28,088 bases of DNA from Heterotrichella gracilis (lineage: Eukaryota; Sar; Xanthophyceae; Tribonematales; Xanthonemataceae). Location: contig JAULBX010028571.1 in the NCBI GenBank assembly GCA_032358255.1, positions 1 to 28,088 of the forward strand, given 5' to 3'. This document shows, piece after piece, positions 19,388 to 28,088 of the stretch (the first letter of the stretch is position 1; each line of letters begins with the position of its first letter). The notes below the pieces were generated by a model that was given only the letters and a program-made list of their open reading frames with translations, made no database searches and had not been told where the DNA came from. A program made the position numbers and the translations under genes.

Positions 19388-20972
19388 ATGGGTGACAGCT
19401 CTGAGCAGCCTAAGGACTACCACTACACACACCTGTGGGTGAGTACTGGTGTACTCACTTTTTTTAAGACACCCTGCAGCTGTGCAGAGGTGGCTAACCA
19501 CATGGCAAAGCAATATTGCAACATCCTCTGCCCTTACCGCGCTGCTGCAGGTCTCTGCCGACGGCGAGACGCACATCAAAACTTAAGCATCGCTTTGATA
19601 ACCTGAAACCCTAAACCCTTACTACGCTGCCGCAGGTGTCTGCTGATGGCGAGACGCACATCACTGAGGCCAGCATGAAGGGCTTTGATATGAAGCAGTA
19701 CGCATCAGACCCCCAGTTTGTGCTTGAGAGCGCGCCACCTGTCAAGGTCATATTCTCGGAACTGGCACCAGGTGGGTACACCAAGGCCACCGCGTCAGAC
19801 CAACAGGTGGCATATGCAGCGCCAGGATCAATGAGAATAATAATAAAAGTAAAAATAATGTATAAAATAATATAGGACCCATATGCATGGCGCCACAAGC
19901 GCAAGACTGACTGCTCATCTCACTGTGTTGCTGGAACCACGTCATGGACCCAATGACAAGTTGTTGTTGCACAGCCCATTGAATAGCAGCGCACTCACCT
20001 AATGTGTTTCCTTGCAGGCGTGGAGCAGGACTACCACCCATGCCCCCACGTGCAGTTTGTGATCACAGTGGCAGGCAGCTGGTAAGTGGGTAGGGTGTCC
20101 CGCTTTCGCCGAACTGTCAATATTGAAAATGCCCCTGTTATTTACTGAAAAATTGTACATGACTCAAGGTGAACCCCTGCTTTATCCCAATCCTAGGGTT
20201 CACATTGCAATGTCTGGGGTTTTGTAGTTTTGGCTTCACTGCCCCTCGGCATGCAGCACGCATGGGCCACTTATTCAATTTGTGATCACAGCGGTGGGCA
20301 GCTGTTGAGCACCCTGCATAGGGTCTAGGGTCTGCCACTTCATTGATGGGGGTTTAGGGTGCATGATCAACAGCTTTCCCTGCAACTTGCCATGTGCAAG
20401 AAGCATGGGCTACATAGGCTGTGTGGACATTGGCTGTGGATGACCCGGAGCCCTCTATGCTATGACGAGCAGAGTATGTATGCAGCTATACAGTTGTATA
20501 ATGTATGACGAGTGCCCCCCCTGTGTTTTCAGGAAGATCAAGACAACCGATGGCTCGGAGAAGGTGTTTGTGCCTGGCGACGTGCTGTTCCAGGTGGGTG
20601 CTAGCGCCCCTTACCAGCAAGGCATGCATGGCATGTGCAAGGACTTTAGTGGTTGGATTGAGGTGCCAGTGGTGTGCAATGGCCAGAGATGTTGCAATGT
20701 TGAACGCACCAAGTGGTATCATTATGTCGCGCCAATGGAAGCGCTGTTGTGCCTTATTGCCAAATTGCTGCTCCATGGCCTATACAGCTGATGAAATGCG
20801 TGAGTAAAGACTCCTTTGCTGATTTTTTGTCCCTGTGCAGGACGATGTTGAGAGCAGCCCTGCCAAGAAGACCCCCCAGCACTGGTCAGCAGTGGTCGGA
20901 GACACCCCCAACCAGCAAGTGATCATCCAAGTGGACCGGGCCCCTGTCGTGGACAAGCCAGGCGAATTGTAA
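19388..20972 (+). CDS. Small cupin-fold protein
   Basis: Exons 19388-19438, 19636-19771, 20018-20081, 20533-20593, 20841-20972 (phase-consistent, GT-AG) give 147 residues and TAA. The protein starts MGDSSEQPKDYHYTHLWVSADGE. The centre reads PCPHVQFVITVAGSWKIKTT then DGSEKVFVPGDVLFQDD, the two-strand cupin pattern ending in a G-D turn. It recalls small cupins annotated only as cupin-domain proteins. The conserved HxH metal site is not clear (PCPHVQF occupies that place), so catalysis is uncertain. No targeting sequence was recognised. Introns 2 and 3 are rich in repeats. Exon 2 and exon 3 edges are copied in neighbouring introns (19533-19600 and 20275-20310). Confidence 0.82.
19533..19600 (+). 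repeat. Copy of the cupin exon 2 acceptor edge inside intron 1
   Basis: CTTACCGCGCTGCTGCAG then GTCTCTGCCGACGGCGAGAC and GCACATC duplicates the real edge at 19619-19662 (CTTACTACGCTGCCGCAG then GTGTCTGCTGATGGCGAGAC). Splicing here would read VSADGETHIKT then TAA. The copy is followed by AAACCCTAAACCC before the real acceptor. Confidence 0.88.
19880..19940 (-). repeat. Inverted dispersed element in cupin intron 2
   Basis: ATGCATGGCGCCACAAGCGC, AAGACTGACTGCTCATCTCA then CTGTGTTGCTGGAA is the reverse complement of the element core (TTCCAGCAxTACAG, CAGATTAGCAGTCAG, CTTGCACATGCGGCGCC). This is the only clear inverted copy in the window. Confidence 0.6.
20275..20310 (+). repeat. Copy of the cupin exon 3 donor edge inside intron 3
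   Basis: TTCAATTTGTGATCACAGCG then GTGGGCAGCTGTTGAG copies the exon end CAGTTTGTGATCACAGTGGC then AGGCAGCTGGTAAG. The donor GT has become TTGAG, so the copy cannot act as a donor there. Confidence 0.8.
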
Positions 20973-21888
20973 GATTTGGCTTCAGATGTTGTGGAGTTTC
21001 AAGTAGCAGATTGGCCAAGGAAATGAATGCGCTCTTATTTGCATGGTAAATTGCAGGCCTGTGGTGCGATCATAGGCCTTGGATGAATAGTAGAACAATA
21101 AAACATTATTGTTGGTTGTTGAGAAATGGTTTTATTGAGATACTGCAATATCGGGTTGGTTGGATGATACGCTTGGTCTTTGCCTTTTTGCAATTTGCAG
21201 GATAATCTACCCTAGCAGCGTGCGGAAGGTCTTACGCTGCCGCGTATTTTGGTGTCCGGTCAACTTGACGTGTGCGGCCAGCGTGCAAAACATCAAAACC
21301 ATGACAGCCAGGCTTTGTTGCTTGTAGTAGAGTGTGTGTGTGAGTGAGTGTGGTGGGGGGGAAGGAGGCTGAAACGCCAAGCACCTAGGCTGGTACTGGA
21401 GGGCTATGCAAGCAGTGTGCCGTGGCATCAGCTTTGCTTGCCCCAGTTGAGTGCCCCAGACTTGCATTCAGAAAAATCGGCCCTTTTATCCAGCAACAGA
21501 ATAATCAAATTCAGGTTTGGTTTCTGATAAATCCCGAAATTCCGTCCCCGATGTACAGCTGGCTAGAAATGCCACTGCTGCTTGCTGTTACAAAGTGTTG
21601 GACAACCATGCTACAACGTGCAAATCCATAGTAGTCCAAACGTTGGGCAGTATATAGTTGCAGTACGTACAACATCGCTGCGTCCGCTTTCAACTCAAAG
21701 ATTGCAAAGCAAGGGGGCCGTTGTTACGCCCCCTCATCGCCCCAAACACAACCACCTGCTTCCTGCATATGCAAAAAGCCAATACGTGAACAGAGACACC
21801 TTGCGTGGCGATTGTGGGGTATTCGGCGCCGCCTTGGCTGCAGCAGGCGTGCATGCATATGCCCCGCCGACCAGCCTGAGCACCCAAC
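20973..21888. other. Intergenic region between cupin and RPA1
   Basis: This is the 3' region of the cupin gene and the 5' region of RPA1. AATAAAA near 21097 resembles a polyadenylation signal, though chlorophytes often use TGTAA instead. A GT-rich tract lies at 21329-21352. No additional coding exon is supported. Confidence 0.45.
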
Positions 21889-24800
21889 ATGGCGGCGTTG
21901 GGGGGCAAGGAAATTACCACCGTGCAGGTGGCGGGGGTGAACTTCGGCACCTTTACGGACGAGGAGGTACGCGCCGCCGCCCGCGCACCCCGCACCGCCC
22001 CACCATCGCCATCACCTTGTCATTCCACCGCATCTAGCACAGTTTCCCAAGCTGGTCGCGCCCAGGTCTCACCGTCTTTGCGCTTTCACAGCCGCGCACT
22101 TTGTGGTTGTGTGCACGTTGTAATAACAAGAACGTAACATAGCGGCCTGTTAGCGCCATGGCATGCACAAGAGGCGAGGGCTGTGGCAAGCTCCACTGCC
22201 CACCAGTGCGCATGGCTAGCCTAGGCTTCTCAAAACCCACATGGGCCTTGTATTTTCCCGGGGCCTCCTGTCTCATACTCTGCCAGTCCATGCACGCCCC
22301 CTTTCTCACTTGCATAGAAGCAGCCACCCACCGGCACCGCCACCCACCTATGCGCTCCCACCCCTCTCAGGCTCGCAAGCTAAGCGTCCTCCATATCCTC
22401 AATGGGTCAAGCTTCGATGAGTTCAAAAACCCTTTCCCCGGGGGTATCATGGACTCCACCATGGGGGCGTGGGAGCAGCGGCAGAGGTGAGGGAAACCCT
22501 AAACCCTAAACCCTACACTCAACCCTCGGCCTTTGTGGGAAAGCCTACGGCAAGCAATAAACTATCAATACCTGCACCGCACTGCACTGCACTGCATGGA
22601 AAACCCCTCCATCACTAGCATGCACCCTTCCTCTTGCACACTTACATGCGCCACACAGCAACCCACACCCACCATACACGTCGCTGCACTACCCACCACT
22701 GAATGCCCACCCGCCATGCACCACAATCCCTCAACTCTCAATTCTACAAGTCCGCTACGCCATTGCTTGGCGCCTTTCCCAGCACACCTGTGCCTTGTGG
22801 TGCTCTGCGATTTTCCTTTGAACGCTCTGATCCCCCCCTTGCAGCTGCGGCACCTGCGGACTGCGTGGCAATTTGTGCCCCGGGCATTTTGGCCACATCG
22901 AGCTGGCGGTGCCCATTTGCCACCCCCTCTTCTCATTGTAAGTGGACCCTCCACCATGGCACTGGCATGCATGTGACGTGGGTAGGACCAGGACATGCGT
23001 ATGTATTTCCACGTGCATTCCATGAATGAAGCCAGATTAGGTGGTAGGAGGCAGCTCTGCACTTGCAGCGCCACGCAGCTTGGTCCTGGCACCTCTTGAT
23101 CTTGCACAACAAAATCGGGTGAGGTCAGCCCATGTGGCCTTAGACACCCCTTCACTCCCACCCATCCTCACCCCAAGCATCCGTTCAGTGCACATGCACG
23201 CCATGCCGATTTCATCCAGCTAGTGATGGTGGTCCAGATGCCGGTGGTAGTAACCCGTTCCCCCTCAATTTACCCCAGGACCCTGTTCAAGCTTGTGCGC
23301 TGCACCTGCCTGTACTGCTACAAGATGAAGATGCGGGAGGAGGAGGTAAAACCTAAAATTCTAGCCTTGAAACCCTAGCGCTGCACCGTTACAAGGTGAA
23401 TGTGCAACATCTTCCGGTGCATCATGGCATCCTTACTATTTAACATGGCACCTTGATCAAGTTGATGCAATCACTGCTGCACGCCACCAGGGCTGCTATG
23501 ACTGGCACTGTGGGGAGGGGACACATGGCGATGAAAAAAACATAGGACGGTAGCATAGAGCCGTTATTCCGCTCGCTGCTGACAACACTAGCTAACCCAG
23601 CTCTTTGAGCCTCGCCTCCCCATGGTGTAGGGCTTAGGGTTTCTTATTTAGGGTTTAGGGCTGGACAGCCGTGTTTTCCACGCATTGTAGGGTTTAGGGT
23701 GCAATGTTGTAGGATGTAGGGCAGCTCTCTGAGGCACGCCTCCCGCATGCTAAAAGGGTGTAGGGTTTAGCTTGTAGGGTGCAGGGTGTGGGCACCATCA
23801 CTATTTGAACGTCAAGAGTCTTGACTTCGAAATAGAAATAGAATATTTATAAGAGTTTTGACTTAAGACCCTCGCTATTTACAAATCTCCGCAGATGCGG
23901 CGCTACACCCACAAGCTGCAGCTGCTGTCCCAGGGACGGCTGGCGGCTGGGGAGGGGATTCTCACAGGTACTACCACCCCCGGGATCAGGGCTCGATTTC
24001 GTGAAACATGTTTTTTCCCCATGTGGGCCCGCATGCTCTGCACGCTAGGGTGCTGCTGTTCTTACCATGTTGCATAATTAGCATGTTGCTGGATAAAGAT
24101 GATCTGATCATGTAGATTTAATACTACAATTTATCACATACTGGGGTGGCATTGTTATCCTGTTACCTATTTACTTATATCCAGTGTCATTCCTGTGTTA
24201 TATATTCATATCCATTCTCATTCCTGCCATGCATTCCTGTTACGGTTGTCCCTGGTATTTATACCTATTGTTGTTTATCTCCCCCCCTATAAGGCTCCAC
24301 CAAGAAGGCCCAGGAGGAGGCGCAGCGGCTGGTGGACAATGCGCAAGGGGTGGGGATGGACGACTGGGAGTACGGGGAGGGGGAGGAAGGGGGGGAGGAG
24401 GATTGGGGCAAGACGGAGGAGAGGAGGAAGACGCGGCAGGCGGCCATTCTGGCAGGTGGGGATCAGGGATTGAGCGTGATGGTGGCTCACAAGAAAAGTA
24501 CATGCTTAGGGCGGGGTCAGGTGCTCATTTCGATGAAGCGAGGACTAACTTGGTCTGGGGAACAGCTTCACTTAGGTGACACCTGCAAGTGCTTTGCACT
24601 AAACACCCCATTCATCCCTCACCCCCCCCCCCCACACACACACACCCCTTCACACCACACTCATACAACCAACTCCCCCATACCCCTCCCCCCCACCCCC
24701 CAGGCGCCGTGCGTGACGGCACCACCACCGCCCTCATCAACGAGGCCAGGCGCGCGACAGTGACCGAGTTTATGAAGAAGGTGCCGCTGGGGCGATGCGC

Positions 24801-27800
24801 AAATTGCGGCGCGCACAACCCCACGCTCAAGCGGGAGGGTGGCAAGTGGTTTAAGCTGCCCCTGGGGGAGAAGCGTGAGGGAGCCAACAGGGCGAACGGC
24901 ACTCCGCTGCCTGCTGCCACGGATGCTGTGCCCGAGGATGCGGTGAGTAGGGTGTAGGGTTTAATAGGCGGGGCGGGGCGGTTATTGGGTTTACTAGGGT
25001 GCTGGACTTGGAAGGAGATGGCGCCATGCGATATCCTGGATTGGATTTTTGTCTTTAGTTTATCTACAGCACCCATAAATCCAGCACCTACACCCTACTG
25101 CTAAACTCGACAAGTACCCTAAACCCTAACCCTTGTGTGCAGCTGCTGGAGGAGGAGATGGCGCTAGGCGAAACCCTGTCCAAAAAGGCGGCAGCGCGCA
25201 CCAAGCGGAAGCAGAAGGAGCAGGAGGGGAGCGATGAAGATGAAAAGCAGGAGGAGAAGGGTGGCAAGACCCCTGAGGGGGGTGGCAAGCGGGCCAAGCA
25301 GCGGCGGGGGGCTGGTGCCAAGGCAGGGGGGAAGAAGGAGGAAGGGGAAGAGGAGGAGGAGGAGGAAGCAGGGGAGGAAGAAGAGGGGGAGGAGGCGGCA
25401 GAAAAGTGGAGCGTTGCTGCGTAAGTGCAGAATCCTCGCCCACCACTGCCCGCTTGCATGACTTTCCTTGCGTAAACCCTACTGTCCGCATCCTTGCCCC
25501 CAATCCGTGCTATTTTCTGCTATCTGTATGTATTTGGTATGCTACTGTAAAACCTTGCACGCCACTTCAAAGCCCTCTTCACCTTGGCCCCTCACTCACT
25601 TGCCTGACCCTAGTCCATGAGACACAAACCCTACCTCAACCCCCACCCGCCCTTCAGTTCTTGGTGCAAACCGCCTGCTTATACCCTTAACCTCACCCTG
25701 AAACCCTAACCTCACTCCTCCACGCCCCTCAGGTCCCGACCCCGCCTGCTGACAGTGGCAGAAATCGAGCTCATCATGTCGCGCCTGTGGGCTGAGAAGG
25801 CAAACCGACCGCTGCTTGACGCGACCTACTGCGCGGCAATGGGTGAGGAGGCACTGCACGCATATGCGACAGTGTTGGGCCTTTTAATGGTCAAAAGCAC
25901 TGCATAAATACACCTGGTTCGCTGCGCAATTGGGGCACACACACACACACACCATGCGTACACCACATCACTACGTACGCGATGTACTTGCTGCACACTC
26001 ATACGCCACGCACCACTCACACCTTACTGCAGGCTTCTAGTTAACAGCGCATCACGCAATCCAAGCCCTGTAAGCATGTTCTCAACCCCCACCCCCTCCC
26101 TACCCCAGGCGACGGCCCCCGGCGCCTCTCCGCCCCCCACCGCATGTTCTTCATACAGACGGTGCTGGTGGCGCCTAACAGGTTCAGGCCGCCGCAGGAG
26201 CGGGGGGAGGAGAAGTGAGTGGATGGGGTTGGCGCGGGCAGCAGTGCATTTGGCGATGCTCTGCTCCACATTGTGTGATGGGCTGTGGTAATGTTTATTT
26301 GTGGTTCTGTAATCTGTTGAGCCGCCACCCATTATTCCCAGGTTTGGCCGCGGCATATTTGCCAACATCAAACCAGCCCCTCGCCTGCATTATGGGGAAA
26401 TCCTAATTCAACCCCTAATGTAAACCCTACTCCAAATTCTGACTTTTTCACCTCCCAGGGTTGACCACCCCCAGAACCAGCTCCTGACCCGCATCTCCTA
26501 ATTCAAACCCTAATATAAACCCTTGTTCAAATCTGATTTTTTTACTTTCCCTTCCCCCAGGTTGGACCATTCACAGAACCAGCTCCTGACCCGCATCTCC
26601 TAATTCAAACCCCAATATAAACCCTACTCCAAACCCTAATTTTAGTACTTCCCACCCCCAGGTTTGACCACCCCCAGAACCAGCTGCTGACCCGCATCAT
26701 GGAAACCAACATCTCCCTCCTCCAAACCCTCACAACACACCCGGCAGAGGCCGATGCCCCCATACAACCCCCCACCCCTGGCCCCGCCCCCACCCCCCAC
26801 ACCTCCCTCAGCACGGGTGCGGCTGTGCTTGCGAGGGTGCAGAAGGGGGCGGGGCTGAGCAATGTGCTTCGCCAGTGGATGGTGCTGCAGGATACCGTGA
26901 ACGCGCTGTATGACTCCAGCACGGTTGAGGGTAACAAGGATGCCAAGGCGCCGCAGGTGGGGATGGGATTTTCTTTTGTAATTCTTCTGGGATTTGGGTC
27001 GCAGAAAATAAAGAGGAAGTGAAGTCTACATGGTCTACATGCATATTATCAACAGCACATAAAGATGATGTGAAGGTGGGGATTGGAAGATCTCGCAAAT
27101 CCCGGGGTTGAGCCGATTGTGACAGTGTTTGATTGGTGGTTTTGCCTAGCAGAAGGGGGATACACATCGTGGGAACAGTGGGAAGTGTATCAGGGGATGT
27201 TTTTTTCTCCCCATGTACCATCTACCCTAGGAGGGGATGTTTTTTTTCTCCCCGTGTACACACACTTAGTGCCCATGGAGGGGGCAGTTTCCCTCCTCCC
27301 GCAGTAATTAAGCCGGTGTTTCGCCCCTGCCCATGGGCCCAACATGACTATACGCTGCGCACACAGACGGGTGGCTTCTGTCTGGCTGGGGGGAGGTCTC
27401 CCCGTGAACCAACCGGTCCTATATGCCCCCTACATCACCAAGGACGCTGTCAATTATAATTGTGTTTTTTTTTTTTCCCCTTATCAAATGTATTATAATT
27501 TATCACAGTTGACCCACCCGCCCAGAGGCATCCGCCACCTTTAGGGAAGGATCCTTCAGGAGGAGGGGCTCTGTTGCAAGAACATGTTAATCACAAGCGT
27601 AAATCAGATATCACACCAAATGACATAAATCACGGTTTCTTTTTGGTATCCCCAGGGCATCCGCCAGCTGCTTGAGAAGAAGGAGGGCCTGTTTCGCAAG
27701 AACATGATGGGCAAGCGGGTCAACTTTGCTGCGCGCTCAGTCATCTCGCCCGACCCCTACATCGGCACTGGGGAGATTGGGGTGCCGCCATACTTTGCAA

Positions 27801-27844
27801 AGCGGCTGGCGTTCCCAGAGAGGGTGACGGCGTGGAACGTGCAG
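21889..27844 (+). CDS. RNA polymerase I largest subunit RPA1/A190 (3' partial)
   Basis: Exons 21889-21966, 22371-22486, 22845-22937, 23279-23345, 23895-23967, 24294-24455, 24704-24942, 25143-25420, 25733-25842, 26109-26214, 26662-26956, 27656-27844 sum to 1806 nt (602 codons, open at the right edge). Clamp-core signatures: [20 protein letters not shown]; zinc site C66xxC69, C76, H79 in CGTCG and [14 protein letters not shown] and CANCGAHNP for further zinc ligands; then [15 protein letters not shown] and [20 protein letters not shown] then SPDP and EIGVPPYFA. These are Pol I-type rather than Pol II-type sequences. The enzyme transcribes the large rRNA precursor in the nucleolus. Residues about 290-370 form a very acidic and basic low-complexity insertion (Glu runs, Lys/Gly). 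All donors are GT. The acceptor before 24294 is TAAG, unusual at -3. Confidence 0.93.
22491..22515 (+). repeat. Interstitial telomere-like run just after an RPA1 donor
   Basis: AAACCCTAAACCCTAAACCC then TACAC begins four bases after the GTGAGG donor of exon 22371-22486. Other donor-proximal runs occur after the exons ending at 116, 6363, 24942 and 27844. Confidence 0.85.
22997..23095 (+). repeat. Dispersed intronic element in RPA1 intron 3
   Basis: CGTGCATTCCATGAATGAAG, CCAGATTAGGTGGTAGGAGG, CAGCTCTGCACTTGCAGCGC, CACGCAGCTTGGTCCTGGCA follow the element order with a small internal insertion. Confidence 0.6.
23379..23408 (+). repeat. Decayed copy of the RPA1 exon 23279-23345 end
   Basis: GCGCTGCACC then GTTACAAGGTGAATGTGC resembles the exon's GCGCTGCACC..GCTACAAGATGAAGATGC with an internal deletion. 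It is preceded by GAAACCCTAG. Confidence 0.5.
23600..23790 (+). repeat. TTTAGGG-rich stretch with a local duplication in RPA1 intron 4
   Basis: AGCTCTTTGAGCCTCGCCTC then CCCATG (about 23600) is repeated as AGCTCTCTGAGGCACGCCTC then CCGCATG (about 23722). Each is followed by GTGTAGGGYTTAG-type runs. No exon resemblance was recognised. Confidence 0.6.
24998..25039 (+). repeat. Decayed copy of the RPA1 exon 25143-25420 start
   Basis: GGTGCTGGACTTGGAAGGAG then ATGGCGCCATGCGATATCCT parallels the exon start AGCTGCTGGAGGAGGAGATG then GCGCTAGGCGAAACCCTG, about 140 bp upstream of the true acceptor. Confidence 0.6.
26454..26600 (+). repeat. Tandem copies of the RPA1 exon 26662 acceptor edge (about 103-bp unit)
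   Basis: The exon start encoding [11 protein letters not shown] is preceded by two copies, each with its own CCCAG acceptor (exon-like parts from about 26459 and 26562). Each copy is followed by CTCCTAATTCAAACCC and AATATAAACCC, so the unit is about 103 bp. Both keep phase and encode [12 protein letters not shown] followed directly by TAA. A further remnant may start at 26341 (GTTTGGCCGC after CCCAG). Use of either decoy acceptor would truncate RPA1. Confidence 0.92.
27185..27262 (+). repeat. Short tandem duplication in RPA1 intron 11
   Basis: GGGGATGTTTTTTTCTCCCC then RTGTA occurs at about 27194 and 27233, a period of about 40 bp. It does not resemble the adjacent exons. Confidence 0.75.
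27527..27600 (+). repeat. Decayed copy of the RPA1 exon 27656 start
   Basis: After CGCCCAGA comes GGCATCCGCCACCTTTAGGG and, further on, GAGGAGGGGCTCTGTTGCAA then GAACATGTTAATCACAAGCG. This matches GGCATCCGCCAGCTGCTTGA, GAAGGAGGGCCTGTTTCGCA then AGAACATGATGGGCAAGCG of the true exon over about 65 bp. The sixth codon is TAG. Confidence 0.88.
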
Positions 27845-28088
27845 GTGCGGGGTGGACTATGAAGCCCTAACAAAAACCCTACGAATACCCTTACACACCT
27901 AGTGGACCCTAGGAATACTTGTAGAAACCCTAACCAACTCCTACCCTTACCCTATTGTGCCGTGCGTATTATTCTTTCATGGGAAATCCTATTACTATCC
28001 TAGTACCGCCTTCTGTCCCTCCAACGGTCGACCCAGCCGTTGGCTCAGCACCTGAGTTTGAGTTGAGTCTTGAGTTCAACTAAGCAAG
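27845..28088 (+). other. Start of an unfinished RPA1 intron
   Basis: After donor GTGCGG the sequence is AT-richer with AAACCCTA-type words (about 27868-27940). No sequence matching the next expected RPA1 segment is seen, so the window ends within this intron. Confidence 0.7.

Noticed and set aside
22565..23161. 198-codon minus-strand open frame
   Set aside because: It covers the RPA1 zinc-binding exon in antisense and its flanking introns. No domain or conserved pattern is seen.

Overview
The window is nuclear DNA of a eukaryote. It is GC-rich and holds intron-dense housekeeping genes with almost only GT-AG introns, plus many short CCCTAAA/TTTAGGG (plant-type telomere) runs inside introns. 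A green alga (chlorophyte) is the most likely source. Other lineages with TTTAGGG telomeres are not excluded, and no species is claimed.

Five coding regions plus one tandem paralogue were assembled by joining exons whose phases fit exactly. (1) 36-7057 (+): RRP6/EXOSC10, the 3'-5' exonuclease of the nuclear exosome, with its N-terminus outside the window. (2) 7983-9914 (-): BAX inhibitor-1 (TMBIM family), convergent with RRP6 and including a 31-nt micro-exon. (3) 10423-13827 (+) and (4) 15058-18018 (+): two tandem six-exon class I SAM-dependent methyltransferases with identical intron positions. The duplicated block also covers their 5' and 3' flanks (about 10190-14790 and 14806-18890). (5) 19388-20972 (+): a small cupin-fold protein. 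(6) 21889-27844 (+): the N-terminal 602 codons of RNA polymerase I largest subunit (RPA1/A190), running off the right edge. No pathway links all of these. RRP6 (rRNA processing) and RPA1 (rRNA synthesis) are both ribosome biogenesis genes.

The most unusual property lies in the introns. At least a dozen exon ends have one to three decayed copies of themselves, splice site included, in the adjacent intron or just past the stop codon ('exon-edge echoes'). They occur in all six genes. Several keep the exon's reading frame and then hit a stop codon. Many lie beside CCCTAAA-type runs, which also often sit just after splice donors. A second layer is a dispersed intronic repeat of about 60-90 bp, seen in at least four genes and in both orientations. 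I could not run alignments or transcript comparisons, so all identities are by eye.
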